Source: Streptomyces sp. NBC_01268 (GTDB taxonomy: Bacteria; Actinomycetota; Actinomycetes; Streptomycetales; Streptomycetaceae). Taken from it: a DNA stretch of 64,000 nt. Location: contig NZ_CP108454.1 in NCBI RefSeq assembly GCF_036240795.1, positions 8,306,001 through 8,370,000 on the forward strand, in the 5' to 3' direction. A model generated the notes under the pieces. The model searched no databases, was not told the DNA's origin, and was given only the letters and a program-made list of their open reading frames with translations. The first letter of the stretch is position 1; every line of letters starts with the position of its first letter. This document shows, piece after piece, positions 16,246 through 25,961 of the stretch. The position numbers and the translations under genes are program-made.

Positions 16246-17993
16246 ACCCCGCGACCGGTCGGGATGCGAGTGGGGACGTGGCCGGTCACGCTGGGATCAT
16301 GGCGGGTCGGATACCCGGGGAGCCGGGCGGACGCATGGACGCGCTCCGTGAGCTGACCGCACGGCACGGAGGGCGCGGGGGGCTGCTGTCGGCCGGGCTT
16401 GAGCGCGCCAGGTCGGGTACCGCCGAAGGGCCCGAGGAATGGGCACCCCAAGCTGCGGAGGCAGCCCTACTCCCGGCCGCCGCAGGACTCGGCCCCGCCA
16501 CCTTCTTCGCCGATCTCGCCGCCCCACGCGGAGAGCGGCACGTGCGGGTGTGCACCGCCACGGCGTGCTTCGCCGCGCGGGGCGGACGGCACCTGGCGGA
16601 GGTCGAATGGGCACTCGGAGTGGTGGCGGGCACGGTCGACGAGGGCGGTTCCACCTCGCTGCAGACTGTGCACTGCGTCGGCTTCTGCTACGCAGGCCCC
16701 GCCGCCCTCGACGGCACCCTGCCCCGCACCGGCCCGGACCTGGCCGACCAACTCGCCGGGCGGACGGATCCGCGGGCGCCGGGCATCCCCGCGGCCGACA
16801 CCACCGGGGCGCCCGTCCTGCTCGCCGGGATCGTGGGAGGGCACTCCGCATGGGACGTGTGGCGCGAGGCGGTGGCCGGGCTGCGGCCCGAGGACGTACG
16901 GGAGGAGACCGCCCTCGCCGGACTGCGCGGGCGAGGCGGCGCCGGATTTCCGGTGGCCGACAAGTGGGCCGCAGTCGCGGGGAAGCCCGACACGGTCGTC
17001 GTCGCCAACGGGGACGAGGGTGACCCCGGCTCGTACGCCGACCGGCTGCTCATGGAGGAGGACCCCGAGCGCGTCCTCACGGGACTCGCCCTGGCCTGCT
17101 TTGCCTGCGGCGCCCGGCGCGGGACGGTCCTGGTCCGCTCCGAGTACCCGAAAGCCACGGCCCGGCTCCGGCACGAGGTGGAGCGCGCGATGGAGGCGGG
17201 GGACTTGGCCCCCTCGGTCGAGACAGCCGGCCCACGGCCGTTCGTCGAGATCGTCGAAGGAGCAGGCTCCTACGTCTCCGGCGAGGAGACCGCCCTCATC
17301 GCCCGCCTCGAAGGCGCTCGGGGTTGTGCCAGGCCGAGGCCCCCGTACCCCACGGACCACGGCCTGTGGGACGCGCCGACGGTGGTCAACAATGTGGAGA
17401 CCCTGGCGGCCGCGCCCTGGATCGTCGCCCACGGCGGAGCGTCCTACGTCCGACGCGGCGTAACGGACGAGACCGGCACCAAACTCGTGTGCCTGTCGGA
17501 GCGCTTCGCCCGACCCGGTGCCTACGAGGTCGAACTCGGCACTCCTGTGGACGAGATCGTCACCCGGTTCGGCGGTGGCCTCAAGGATGGCCGCGAGCTC
17601 GTCGCCCTCCAGATCGGCGGGCCCCTGGGCGGCTTCCTCGCCGGGACCGCTCTCGACGTCCCGCTCACCACGGCAGCGCTCGCCGAGCACGGTGCCGCCC
17701 TCGGTCACGCCGGCATGGTCGCCTTCGATGCCGACACCGATCCCTACGAAATCTTGCGGCACGTATGGGAGTTCGCCGCCGACGAGAGCTGTGGAGCCTG
17801 CTCGCCCTGTCGGGTCGGCACCCGGCGAGGGCTCGCACTCGCGCAGGGCCTGCGCGGGCCGGGGGAGTCATACGAACCACTGGCACGGCTGATGGGCGAG
17901 GCCAGTCTCTGCGCGTTCGGCCGCCGCGTTCCCGCCGCCGTCCGCAGCCTGGCCCGCGCCTACGGGCCGGCCCTGGAAGGATGGGACCGATGA
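16242..17993 (+). CDS. NuoE/NuoF-type fusion, diaphorase subunit of formate dehydrogenase
   Basis: A 583-residue protein. The NuoE-like thioredoxin-fold region has [2Fe-2S] cysteines in CTATACFAARG and CVGFCYAGP. The NuoF-like part has the FMN/NAD site GLRGRGGAGFPVADKW and NGDEGDPGSY, and the C-terminal [4Fe-4S] motif SCGACSPCRVG. This is the architecture of the beta (FdsB-like) subunit of soluble NAD-dependent formate dehydrogenases, here with the gamma subunit fused. GTG 16242 overlaps the SHOCT stop; the first 30 residues are atypical, so an ATG at 16335 is possible. The ATGA junction couples it to the catalytic subunit. Confidence 0.85.
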   Translation: MNPATGRDASGDVAGHAGIMAGRIPGEPGGRMDALRELTARHGGRGGLLSAGLERARSGTAEGPEEWAPQAAEAALLPAAAGLGPATFFADLAAPRGERHVRVCTATACFAARGGRHLAEVEWALGVVAGTVDEGGSTSLQTVHCVGFCYAGPAALDGTLPRTGPDLADQLAGRTDPRAPGIPAADTTGAPVLLAGIVGGHSAWDVWREAVAGLRPEDVREETALAGLRGRGGAGFPVADKWAAVAGKPDTVVVANGDEGDPGSYADRLLMEEDPERVLTGLALACFACGARRGTVLVRSEYPKATARLRHEVERAMEAGDLAPSVETAGPRPFVEIVEGAGSYVSGEETALIARLEGARGCARPRPPYPTDHGLWDAPTVVNNVETLAAAPWIVAHGGASYVRRGVTDETGTKLVCLSERFARPGAYEVELGTPVDEIVTRFGGGLKDGRELVALQIGGPLGGFLAGTALDVPLTTAALAEHGAALGHAGMVAFDADTDPYEILRHVWEFAADESCGACSPCRVGTRRGLALAQGLRGPGESYEPLARLMGEASLCAFGRRVPAAVRSLARAYGPALEGWDR

Positions 17994-20683
17994 CCCGGCT
18001 CCAGGTCGACGGCGTGCCGGTCGAACTGCCGGCCGGGTCCTCACTGCTCGACGCGGTACGTGCCACCGGGACCGAACTGCCCACGCTCTGCCACGACGAC
18101 CGACTCCGGCCGGCAGGTTCCTGCCGGACCTGCCTGGTCCGCGCCGACGGGCGGACCGTCGCCGCATGCGTCACCCCCGCGACGTCAGGCCTCACCGTCG
18201 ACACCGCCGACGAGGGCGTGCGCAACCTGCGCCGGGACGCGGTCGCCCTGATCGCCTCGGCACTCCCACCGCGCTCGCTCGCCGACAGCGCGCACAGTGA
18301 ACTGGCCGACGCGTGCCGTACCTTGGGGATTCCCGCGGAAGCGGCGGCCGGTGACACCATGCGCGGGCGGGACGAGAGCCATCCGTACGTCCACCTCGAC
18401 CGGGACCTGTGCATCGCCTGCGGGCGCTGCGTACGGATGTGCTCCGACGTCCAGGGAACCTTCGCGCTCACTCTCACCGGACGTGGTGCCGACACCGTCG
18501 TCGCCCCGGGCACTGGTGGTCCCTGGGCCGGCTCCGACTGCGTGTCCTGCGGCGGCTGTGTCGACACCTGCCCGACGGGGGCGATCGCCCACCCCGGACC
18601 CGGTGAGGGCCTCACCTCGCGACAGGCCTCCGCCGACCGCGTGCGCACCACCTGCGGCTACTGCGGAGTCGGCTGCACCCTCGACGTCGTCGTCCGTGAG
18701 GACCGTGTTGCCGCCGTGCTGCCCGCCCGGGACGGACCGGTCAACCGGGGGCACGCCTGCGTCAAAGGCCGCTTCGCGTACGGATACCTCAGCTCCGCCG
18801 AGCGTCTCACCGAGCCCCTGGTCCGGGAGAACGGCGAACTGCGACCGGCGACCTGGGACGAGGCGGTGACCCGGATCGCCGACGGGCTGCGCGCGGCCGT
18901 CCTCGACGGCGGTCCCGACGCGGTCGCCGCGATCTCCTCCGCCCGTGCCACCAACGAGGAGAACTACCTCGTCCAGAAGTTCCTGCGGACCGTCATCGGC
19001 ACCAACAACGTCGACAACTGCTCCCGCCTCTGCCACGCTCCATCAGCCGCGGGACTCACCGCCTCCTTCGGACGCGCAGGAGGTACCGACCCCTTCGACG
19101 ACGTCGAGACCGCCGACTGCCTCCTGGTCGTCGGCGCCAACCCCGTCGAAGCCCACCCCGTCGTCGGCGCCCGTCTCCTCCAACGGGCACTCGCAGGGGC
19201 CTCCCTGATCGTGGCCGACCCCCGTGCCGTGGGCCTCGCGCACCATTCCGACGTGCACCTGCGTCCGCGCCCCGGTACGAACGTCGCCCTCTTCCACGGC
19301 CTCGCCCACGTCCTCGTCGACGAAGGAATGACCGATTCGGGCTTCCTCCGCGATCGCGCCACCGGACTGGATGAACTCTCCGACCTGCTGGCCGGCTACC
19401 CGCCCGAGCGGGTAGCCGAGATCACCGGCGTCCCGGCCGACGACATCAGGAAGGCCGCCCGGCTCTACGGTCGCGCGGAGCGGCCCGCCGTCGTGTACGG
19501 GCTCGGCGTCACCGAGCACCTGCACGGCACCGACGGCGTACGCACCCTGGCGAACCTCCCCATCCTGCGCGGCGCCGTCGGCGGCACCGGCCGCGGCTTC
19601 GGCATCAGCCCCCTGCGCGGCCAGAACAACGTCCAGGGCGCCTCCGACATGGGCGCCCTGCCCGACCTGCTCCCCGGCTACGGCCGTGTCACCGACCCCG
19701 AGGCCCGCGCCCGTGCCGAAATGGTGTGGGGCCGACCAGTCCCCGATCGGCCGGGTATGCGCATCCCCGAGATGTTCGCGGCGGCTCGCGAGGGCCGGCT
19801 GCGGGCGCTGTGGATCATCGGCGAGGACGTGTGCGCGACCGATCCCGACAGCCGACGGGTCGCGGAGGCCCTCGACGCCTGCCCTCTCGTCGTCGTCAAC
19901 GAGCTCTTCCTCGGTGCGACCGCCCACCACGCCGATGTCGTCCTGCCCGTGGCCTCCTGGCTGGAGAAGGACGGGACCTTCGTCAACTTCGACCGCCGCT
20001 TCCAGCGCGTACGACCAGCGGTGGCTCCGCCCGGAACGGCGCGCTCCGACTTCGACGTCGTGCACGCCGTCGCCGGTGCCCTCGGTGCCGACCTGGACTG
20101 CCCGACCCCCGCAGCGGCTCTCGCCGAGTGCGGACGTGTGACACCTCTCTTCGCGGGTCTCTCGTACGAGCGGCTCGACCGGGAGGGGGCGGTGCCCTGG
20201 CCCTGCCCCACGCCGGACCGGCCAGGCGAAGCCACTCTGTACGCGGAGGAGTTCGCCACCCGCGACGGGCGCGCACATCTGTCGGCGGCCCCCTATCTAC
20301 CGCCCGGAGAAGAACCGGACCAGGACTATCCGCTGGTCCTCGTCACCGGGCGCCGATGGGCCCACTACAACTCCGGGAGCATGACCCGGCGCGGCGGCAA
20401 CCTCCTTCTCGACGCGTCCGACCGCCTGGACCTGCACCCGGAGGACGCCGCCCGGTTCGGCGTGCGGGACGGCACCCCGGTCACCGTCGAGAGCCGACAC
20501 GGACAGGCGCGACTGGTCGCCCGCGTCGGGACGGACCTCGCTCCCGGGCAGGTCTTCTGCGCGTTCCACTTCCCGGCCAGCGGCGTCAACTCCCTCACCT
20601 CGGAGCACGCCGACACCGTGACCTCGTGTCCGGAGTACAAGGTCACGGCGGTACGGCTGAGTCCGACGGCGCCCGAGAACTGA
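17990..20683 (+). CDS. formate dehydrogenase catalytic subunit, Cys type
   Basis: An 897-residue molybdopterin enzyme. In order: N-terminal [2Fe-2S] ferredoxin (TLCHDDRLRPAGSCRTCLV), two [4Fe-4S] clusters (CIACGRCVRMC and CVSCGGCVDTC), then the bis-MGD domain starting CGYCGVGC, and the C-terminal molydopterin dinucleotide-binding domain. The active-site motif NCSRLCHAPSAAGL places Cys348 where formate dehydrogenases have Cys or Sec. This fits NAD(+)-dependent FdsA/FdhA-like oxidation of formate to CO2, with electrons passing to the NuoEF-like partner. No FdhD or FdhE accessory gene is in the window. The ATG overlaps the upstream stop by 4 nt. Confidence 0.9.
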   Translation: MTRLQVDGVPVELPAGSSLLDAVRATGTELPTLCHDDRLRPAGSCRTCLVRADGRTVAACVTPATSGLTVDTADEGVRNLRRDAVALIASALPPRSLADSAHSELADACRTLGIPAEAAAGDTMRGRDESHPYVHLDRDLCIACGRCVRMCSDVQGTFALTLTGRGADTVVAPGTGGPWAGSDCVSCGGCVDTCPTGAIAHPGPGEGLTSRQASADRVRTTCGYCGVGCTLDVVVREDRVAAVLPARDGPVNRGHACVKGRFAYGYLSSAERLTEPLVRENGELRPATWDEAVTRIADGLRAAVLDGGPDAVAAISSARATNEENYLVQKFLRTVIGTNNVDNCSRLCHAPSAAGLTASFGRAGGTDPFDDVETADCLLVVGANPVEAHPVVGARLLQRALAGASLIVADPRAVGLAHHSDVHLRPRPGTNVALFHGLAHVLVDEGMTDSGFLRDRATGLDELSDLLAGYPPERVAEITGVPADDIRKAARLYGRAERPAVVYGLGVTEHLHGTDGVRTLANLPILRGAVGGTGRGFGISPLRGQNNVQGASDMGALPDLLPGYGRVTDPEARARAEMVWGRPVPDRPGMRIPEMFAAAREGRLRALWIIGEDVCATDPDSRRVAEALDACPLVVVNELFLGATAHHADVVLPVASWLEKDGTFVNFDRRFQRVRPAVAPPGTARSDFDVVHAVAGALGADLDCPTPAAALAECGRVTPLFAGLSYERLDREGAVPWPCPTPDRPGEATLYAEEFATRDGRAHLSAAPYLPPGEEPDQDYPLVLVTGRRWAHYNSGSMTRRGGNLLLDASDRLDLHPEDAARFGVRDGTPVTVESRHGQARLVARVGTDLAPGQVFCAFHFPASGVNSLTSEHADTVTSCPEYKVTAVRLSPTAPEN

Positions 20684-20693
20684 CCGGCTGCGA

Positions 20694-21551
20694 TCAGTCG
20701 TGGGGAACGAGGGCCACGGGCACCGGGCTGTGGTGCAGGACAGCGTGGGCCACGCTGCCGATGTGTGCGCCGAGCGTCGAATGGCGGGTACGCCGGCCCA
20801 CCACCACGAGGGAGGCCTCCCGGGCGACCGCCACCAGTTCGAGTCCGGCCGATCCGACCGCCACGCGGGCGACCGCCTCGACGTCGGGATACTTCGCCTG
20901 CCAGGGTTCCAGCATGGCCTCCACGGAACGCTTGATCTCCGGCATCATGGAAAGCCTGTAGTCCGGGACCATCGCGGGCCCCATTCCCGCGTGCAGTGGC
21001 AGCTGCTGTACGTACACGACGAGGACCTGGGTGTGCCGTCGCGCGGCTTCCTCGAAGGCGAAGCCCAGCACGGAGTCCACGGGCTGCCGCACGTCGGCCC
21101 CGACCACGATCGGGCCCCGCGGAGTGCTTCCCGCGCTGACGGCCCGTACCAGTACGACGGGTCGCTCGACGGCACCGGCGACCGTCAGGCCGACCGAGCC
21201 GAGCAGGTACCCGGCCACGCTGCCCAGCGCCCGCGAGCCGAGAACGAGCAGATTGCTCTCCTCAGCCGCGGCGACCAGACCCGGAACGGGCCCCGAGGGC
21301 AGCACCTGGGAGGTCACCGACAGGCCGGGATGGCGCTCGCGCAGCTCACCGGCGGTGCGCGCCATCATCTCCCTGGCCCACGGCTCCTCGGACTCCCACT
21401 TCACGAGCGACAGAGCGGCCTCCGGTACTGGTTCCTTCGCGTGCACCAGATGTACGTCAGTCCCGCGCAGCACCGCCTCCTCGGCCGCCCACTCCGCGGC
21501 TGCCTTGGCCTGCTCCGTACCGTCCAGGCCGACCACGATGCTCCGTGTCAT
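20694..21551 (-). CDS. tandem universal stress protein
   Basis: A 285-residue protein of two USP domains. Domain 1 begins IVVGLDGTEQAKAAAEWAA and has the nucleotide-binding loop VLGSRALGSVAGYLLGSVGL. Domain 2 has VVGRRTRHSTLGAHIGSVAH. Both keep the G-x2-G-x9-GS/T pattern of ATP-binding USPs. The start overlaps the CBS-BON stop by 4 nt. It is the last gene of the CBS-acs-pdh-ACP operon, and its stop lies 10 nt from that of the convergent formate dehydrogenase gene. It probably senses or buffers adenine nucleotide status, like Rv2623 of M. tuberculosis. Confidence 0.9.
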   Translation of the reverse strand: MTRSIVVGLDGTEQAKAAAEWAAEEAVLRGTDVHLVHAKEPVPEAALSLVKWESEEPWAREMMARTAGELRERHPGLSVTSQVLPSGPVPGLVAAAEESNLLVLGSRALGSVAGYLLGSVGLTVAGAVERPVVLVRAVSAGSTPRGPIVVGADVRQPVDSVLGFAFEEAARRHTQVLVVYVQQLPLHAGMGPAMVPDYRLSMMPEIKRSVEAMLEPWQAKYPDVEAVARVAVGSAGLELVAVAREASLVVVGRRTRHSTLGAHIGSVAHAVLHHSPVPVALVPHD

Positions 21552-22228
21552 GATCGTCCACCTCCTCGTTCGGTGTCATCGACGTCGTACGTGAGACGGG
21601 TGCAGGAGACCGAGACCACGCCGTCCACCGTCGCGCACATGCGCTCGATCGCCGGTGCCATGCCCCGGAAGGGCAGCCTCCCGCCAAGCTCCACCCGCCC
21701 GTCGTGCACTTCGACGGAGAGGACAGTCGGTTCGAGACGCAGCGTGTCACCGAGCACGTCCTCGACGATCTCCCGGCGGATGTCGTCGTCCTCGCGGAGG
21801 AAGACGCCCAAGAGGTCGCGACGGCTCACAATGCCCAGCAAGCGGTCCTCGCCATCGACGACCACGAGCCGCTTGACCCTCTGCACCTCCATGAGCCGCG
21901 CCGCCTCCGCCACGGTCCACTCCGGACGGGCACACACCGCGGGGGCGGACATGAGCTCCTCGGCCCGTGTTCCCTCGGCCTTCGCCCGTTCCCACGCCTC
22001 CAGGCCCGGAACGGCCGGCAATCCACTCGGTGCGGCGGCCTGGTCGGCGGTCTTGCGCAGCAGATCGCCCTCCGACACCACCCCGACGACCCGGCCGTCC
22101 CCGTCCACCACGGGCACAGCGGTCACTTGGTGCTGCGCGAGTGTGCGGGCGACCTCCTTGAACGGGGCGTCGCCGCGGACACTCACCACCTCACGGGTCA
22201 TCAGCTGGTCGATCCTGCGGTGACGCAT
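21548..22228 (-). CDS. CBS-CBS-BON protein
   Basis: A 226-residue protein with two CBS motifs (LMTREVVSVRGDAPFKEVAR near the N-terminus; ELMSAPAVCARPEWTVAEAA in the middle) and a C-terminal BON domain (VHDGRVELGGRLPFR, VDGVVSV). CBS pairs usually bind AMP, ATP or related ligands; BON domains contact membranes or peptidoglycan. ATG 22228 has a GAAGGAGAGGG ribosome site and overlaps the ACP stop by one base. It is one of six full-length CBS-BON paralogues here. Confidence 0.88.
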   Translation of the reverse strand: MRHRRIDQLMTREVVSVRGDAPFKEVARTLAQHQVTAVPVVDGDGRVVGVVSEGDLLRKTADQAAAPSGLPAVPGLEAWERAKAEGTRAEELMSAPAVCARPEWTVAEAARLMEVQRVKRLVVVDGEDRLLGIVSRRDLLGVFLREDDDIRREIVEDVLGDTLRLEPTVLSVEVHDGRVELGGRLPFRGMAPAIERMCATVDGVVSVSCTRLTYDVDDTERGGGRS

Positions 22229-22497
22229 CACCCTCTCCTTCCTTGTGCGGACGCACTGGCCTCGCCCACCAGGCGAGCGGCGCAGCCGTCCCACGTGTCG
22301 AGGGCCGGATAGTCGTCCTCGCTGAGTTCCGCCCCGCTGAGTTCGGCGAGTGCCTCGACGAACTCGAGGAAGTCCAGCGAATCCATCTCGAACGTGTCCC
22401 GCAGGGACACGCCGGGATCGAGCCCCGTGAAGTCGGCGTCGGGGACGACGCGCTGCACGGCTTGCCGGACGAATGCCTTTGCCTGGTCGTGGTTCAC
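22228..22497 (-). CDS. free acyl carrier protein
   Basis: An 89-residue acidic protein. The phosphopantetheine attachment site is FEMDSLDFLEFVEAL, with Ser40 in the conserved D-S-L. The fourth-helix region DDYPALDTWD also fits ACPs. GTG 22497 overlaps the E2 stop (GTGA) and its own stop overlaps the CBS-BON start, so it is embedded in the PDH-like operon. It differs from the housekeeping ACP context: no fabD, fabH or fabF is nearby. Its operon position suggests it accepts an acyl group from the E2 lipoyl domain or from the acyl-CoA synthetase. That is inference. Confidence 0.85.
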   Translation of the reverse strand: MNHDQAKAFVRQAVQRVVPDADFTGLDPGVSLRDTFEMDSLDFLEFVEALAELSGAELSEDDYPALDTWDGCAARLVGEASASAQGRRG

Positions 22498-23888
22498 AGA
22501 TCCTCCGGTCGTTGCAGGAGCCGGTCCATGGCGGTCAGGAGACGCGCGCCGGTGGCGCCGTCGGCGGCACGGTGGTCGGCGGACAACGTCGCCGTCACCA
22601 TGGGACGTACTCCCAGCAGGCCCTTCACGGCCACCGGCCGCTCGACGATCCGGCCGAGGCCGACGAGCGCGACCTGCGGCGGGTAGACGACCCCGAACAC
22701 GACCTCGACGCCCTGGTCGCCGAGGTTCGTGACCGTGAGGCTGGGGTCGGCGGTCTCGGACGCGCGGAGCCGGCCGCCCCGTGCCCGCGCCACCAGGTCC
22801 TTGAGTGCGGCCATCACCTCGACCACGGAGAGCGTGTCGGCGTGGGCGAGGGACGGGGCGGCAAGGCCACCGCCTCGCAGGGAGACGGCGATGCCCAGCC
22901 GTACCTCTTCCGCCGGGACGAAGCCGTCGTCGACCCAGTGCCCGTTGAGCTCGGGCACCTTGCGCGCCGCCAGCGCGACGGCCTTGAACAGGAGTGCGGC
23001 GGGCACCAGACGGGCGGACAATGGCAGTTCGCGGTTGCGGGCGTGCATCCACTCCAGGGCCGCTGCCATGTCCACGGTCGTGGAGAGGTAGAAGTGCGGG
23101 ATCTCCCGCTTGGATCGGCTCATGAGCCGGGCGGTCGCCGCCCGTGCCATATCCGGGACGGCCGGCCGCGGTGCGCCCTCGGCGGCCGGGGCGGAACGGA
23201 CGTCCTCCGCACGGACGGTGCCGCCCCGACCCGTGCCGGTCACCTCGGCGAGGTCGACGCCGAGCTCCGTGGCCAGCCGCCGCGCGAGCGGTGAGGACTT
23301 CACGCGCGGAGGAACGGGACGCTCCCCGGTCGAGTCGTCGCTGCGCACCGGCTTCGTCGACCGTGTCGTCGGTGCGGGCTTTGCCTCGGCCCCGGACCCG
23401 CTCCGCTTCCGTCGCGCCGGTTCCGTCCCCGGCTGCCGCCTGATCCCGGTGTGAAGGGGCTGTGAGGAGCCGGCGCTCTTGGCGTGCTCCGGTGCTCGTT
23501 CAGGTTCCGGTTCCGAGTGCTCCACGTCCGCGCGTGTGATCCTGCCTCCCGGGCCCGAACCATGGACGGCGGCGAGGTCGACGTGCCGGTCCTGGGCGAG
23601 TCGGCGGACGAGGGGTGTCGACGGGGGCCGGTCCGTGGTGGGCCGGCTCTCGGCGGACGTGCCGATACGAGCCAGCGGGGTGCCCACCGGCACGGTGGTG
23701 CCCTCGTCGACGAGGAGGGCGTCGACCGTACCGCTGTGGAAGCACTCCACCTCGATCGCGGACTTCGCTGTCTCGACCACCGCGACGACGTCGCCCCGCG
23801 CCACCTGGTCGCCGGGGTGCACCAGCCACTGGGAGAGCGTGCCCTCGTCCATGTCGGCGCCGAGTGACGGCATCGTGAACTCGGCCAT
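22494..23888 (-). CDS. 2-oxoacid dehydrogenase E2 with two subunit-binding domains
   Basis: A 464-residue dihydrolipoamide acyltransferase. The lipoyl domain (1-75) carries Lys42 in VVETAKSAIEVE. A first peripheral-subunit-binding domain lies at about 90-122 (STPLVRRLAQDRHVDLAAV) and a second at about 199-230 (SSPLARRLATELGVDLAEV), separated by a flexible charged linker. The catalytic domain (about 240-464) ends with SADHRAADG (His439, Asp443), the expected active-site motif. Most E2 proteins have one subunit-binding domain; two is unusual. It lies 2 nt after E1beta. No E3 (lipoamide dehydrogenase) gene is in the window. Confidence 0.9.
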   Translation of the reverse strand: MAEFTMPSLGADMDEGTLSQWLVHPGDQVARGDVVAVVETAKSAIEVECFHSGTVDALLVDEGTTVPVGTPLARIGTSAESRPTTDRPPSTPLVRRLAQDRHVDLAAVHGSGPGGRITRADVEHSEPEPERAPEHAKSAGSSQPLHTGIRRQPGTEPARRKRSGSGAEAKPAPTTRSTKPVRSDDSTGERPVPPRVKSSPLARRLATELGVDLAEVTGTGRGGTVRAEDVRSAPAAEGAPRPAVPDMARAATARLMSRSKREIPHFYLSTTVDMAAALEWMHARNRELPLSARLVPAALLFKAVALAARKVPELNGHWVDDGFVPAEEVRLGIAVSLRGGGLAAPSLAHADTLSVVEVMAALKDLVARARGGRLRASETADPSLTVTNLGDQGVEVVFGVVYPPQVALVGLGRIVERPVAVKGLLGVRPMVTATLSADHRAADGATGARLLTAMDRLLQRPEDL

Positions 23889-23889
23889 C

Positions 23890-24900
23890 TCAGCTCACCA
23901 CCCGACGCGCCGCCGCCACGATTCCGGCCGGCTGGGGGAGTGCCGCCTCCTCCAGCCGACGGGCGTACGGGACGGGGACCTCCGCGCTGCACACCCGCTC
24001 GACGGGCGCGTCGAGTTCGAAGAACGCCTGCTCGCAGATGCGCGACTCGATCTCGGCGGACAGACTGCCGCTGCGCCAGCCCTCGTCGACCACGACGGCC
24101 CGGTGGGTCCGCCGGACCGATCCGACGAACGTGGCGTCGTCCAGGGGCCGTAGCGTGCGCAGGTCGACCACCTCCGCGCTGATCCCCTCGCCCGCCAGTT
24201 CCTCCGCGGCTTCGAGGGCCTTGGACACGCAACCGCCGTACGCGACGACCGTGACGTCGGTGCCCTCGCGCCGGACGGCCGCGCGGTCCAGGTCGACACT
24301 TCGGACCGATGGATCCAGAATTCCGGCGGCGTTGTAGAGGCTCCCGTGCTCGAAGAGCAGCACCGGGTCGGGGTCGACCAGCGCGGCCGACAGCACGTGG
24401 CGGGCGTCGTCGATCGTGGCCGGCGCCAGGACACGGAGGCCGGGGATGTGCGCGTACCAGCCTTCGAGACTGTGGGAGTGCTGGGCGGCCAGCTGCCGTC
24501 CCGCGCCCGTCGTCATGCGGATCACCAGCGGCACGCCGAGCTGTCCGCCGGACATGTGCCGCAGGGTGGCTGCGTTGTTGAGGATCTGGTCGAGGGCCAG
24601 CAGGCTGAAGTTGACCGTCATGATCTCCACGACCGGTCGCAGCCCGGCCAGCGCGGCGCCGATCCCGGCTCCGACGAACGCGGACTCCGACAGGGGCGTG
24701 TCCCGGACACGATCGGGGCCGAACTCCTCCAGGAGGCCGAGGCTCACCCCGAAGCAACCGCCGTAGCGGCCCACGTCCTCACCCATCAGGAACACTCGGT
24801 CGTCCGAGGCCAGGGCCTCGCGCAGCCCCTCGCGCAGGGCCTCCCTGTAGGTGACGCTGTCGTCGTCGGGATGCGCCCGCGGACGTGTACGCGTGCTCAT
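23890..24900 (-). CDS. 2-oxoacid dehydrogenase E1 beta subunit
   Basis: A 336-residue transketolase-like subunit. The pyrimidine-binding domain includes [20 protein letters not shown] (the usual Glu of EDVG that activates thiamine diphosphate) and [17 protein letters not shown]. The C-terminal transketolase domain contains [20 protein letters not shown] and [17 protein letters not shown] 24900 overlaps the E1alpha stop by 4 nt. It forms the alpha2beta2 E1 with the upstream gene, decarboxylating a 2-oxoacid and passing the acyl group to E2. Sequence reading alone cannot separate pyruvate from branched-chain or acetoin-type substrates. Confidence 0.9.
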   Translation of the reverse strand: MSTRTRPRAHPDDDSVTYREALREGLREALASDDRVFLMGEDVGRYGGCFGVSLGLLEEFGPDRVRDTPLSESAFVGAGIGAALAGLRPVVEIMTVNFSLLALDQILNNAATLRHMSGGQLGVPLVIRMTTGAGRQLAAQHSHSLEGWYAHIPGLRVLAPATIDDARHVLSAALVDPDPVLLFEHGSLYNAAGILDPSVRSVDLDRAAVRREGTDVTVVAYGGCVSKALEAAEELAGEGISAEVVDLRTLRPLDDATFVGSVRRTHRAVVVDEGWRSGSLSAEIESRICEQAFFELDAPVERVCSAEVPVPYARRLEEAALPQPAGIVAAARRVVS

Positions 24901-25961
24901 GCCTGAGCCTCCTCGTGTCGGCCAGTGACATGCAGCAGCAGATCCTCGGCCGGCTCCTCGGGGGCCTGTTCGGCCGCCCGGACGGCGTCGTCGATCTCCT
25001 CGGCGGCCTGGTGCTCCAAGTCCTCCAGTGCGGCGGCGTCGAGGAGTCCAGCCGTACGCATGCCGTCGGCGAGGCCGGTGACAGGGTCGTGCCGCTTCCA
25101 CTCCTCGACCTCGTCCTTCGGCCGGTACCGGTCAGGGTCGTACATCGAGTGCGCGCGGAATCGATACGTCCGCATCTCCAGGAAGTGCGGTCCGCTACCG
25201 GCGCGGATGGACTCGACCGCCCCGCGCGCCGCTCTCTCCACGGCGTGCACGTCCATGCCGTCGACGGCCCAGGCCGCCATGCCGTACGACGCCGCCCGCA
25301 TCGCCAGGTCCGTCTGGGCGTGTTCGCGGGCGAGGGCCGTCCCCATCGCGTACAGGTTGTTCTCGCAGACGAAGAGCACGGGCAGTCCCCAGAGCGCCGC
25401 CAGATTGGCGGTCTCGTGGAACTCGCCCTCCGCGAAGGCCCCGTCACCGAAGAAGCAGCAGGTCACTCGAGACTCGCCGCGCAACCGGTCGGCGAGCGCC
25501 AGGCCCGCCGCGAGCGGCAGTCCGCCGCCCACGATCGCGTTGCCGCCGTAGAAGCGGCGGTCGGCGTCGAAGAGGTGCATGGAACCGCCGCGGCCGTGGC
25601 TGCACCCGGTGCTCTTCCCGTACATCTCCGCCATCACGGCCTCGGGCGGTATCCCACGGGCCAGGGCGTGGCCGTGTTCGCGGTACGTGGAGACGACCGC
25701 GTCCCGCTCGTCGAGAGCCTGGTGGACGCCGACCGCCACCGCCTCCTCGCCGATGTAGAGGTGCACGAAGCCCCGGATCGCCGCTGCGCTGTACAGCTCG
25801 ACGCACCGTTCCTCGAACCGCCGGATGAGCAGCATCTGCCGCAGCAGATCCAGGTCGTGGGACGCCGCAGGAGTGCGGGAGGGCGTCGTGGGTCCACGTG
25901 CGCGACGGGGGCGCTTCGTCTTCGGTGTTCCGGCGGGCGTACCGCCGTGTGCGGTGGCCAT
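24897..25961 (-). CDS. 2-oxoacid dehydrogenase E1 alpha subunit
   Basis: A 354-residue subunit. A basic, low-complexity N-terminal extension (about 35 residues) precedes the thiamine-diphosphate domain: [20 protein letters not shown] with GDG at 172-174 and NN at 201-202, the classical GDG-x(26)-NN magnesium/TPP motif. [11 protein letters not shown] and [14 protein letters not shown] match E1alpha substrate and loop regions. ATG 25961 overlaps the acyl-CoA synthetase stop (TGATG); GTG 25964 is possible but less likely. It works with the E1 beta subunit downstream. Confidence 0.9.
   Translation of the reverse strand: MATAHGGTPAGTPKTKRPRRARGPTTPSRTPAASHDLDLLRQMLLIRRFEERCVELYSAAAIRGFVHLYIGEEAVAVGVHQALDERDAVVSTYREHGHALARGIPPEAVMAEMYGKSTGCSHGRGGSMHLFDADRRFYGGNAIVGGGLPLAAGLALADRLRGESRVTCCFFGDGAFAEGEFHETANLAALWGLPVLFVCENNLYAMGTALAREHAQTDLAMRAASYGMAAWAVDGMDVHAVERAARGAVESIRAGSGPHFLEMRTYRFRAHSMYDPDRYRPKDEVEEWKRHDPVTGLADGMRTAGLLDAAALEDLEHQAAEEIDDAVRAAEQAPEEPAEDLLLHVTGRHEEAQA

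Noticed and set aside
17990..20683. Nitrate reductase (NarG/NasC) as an alternative for the molybdopterin enzyme
   Set aside because: The N-terminal [2Fe-2S] plus two [4Fe-4S] clusters, the NuoEF partner and the LCHAPS active-site context fit NAD-linked formate dehydrogenase better.
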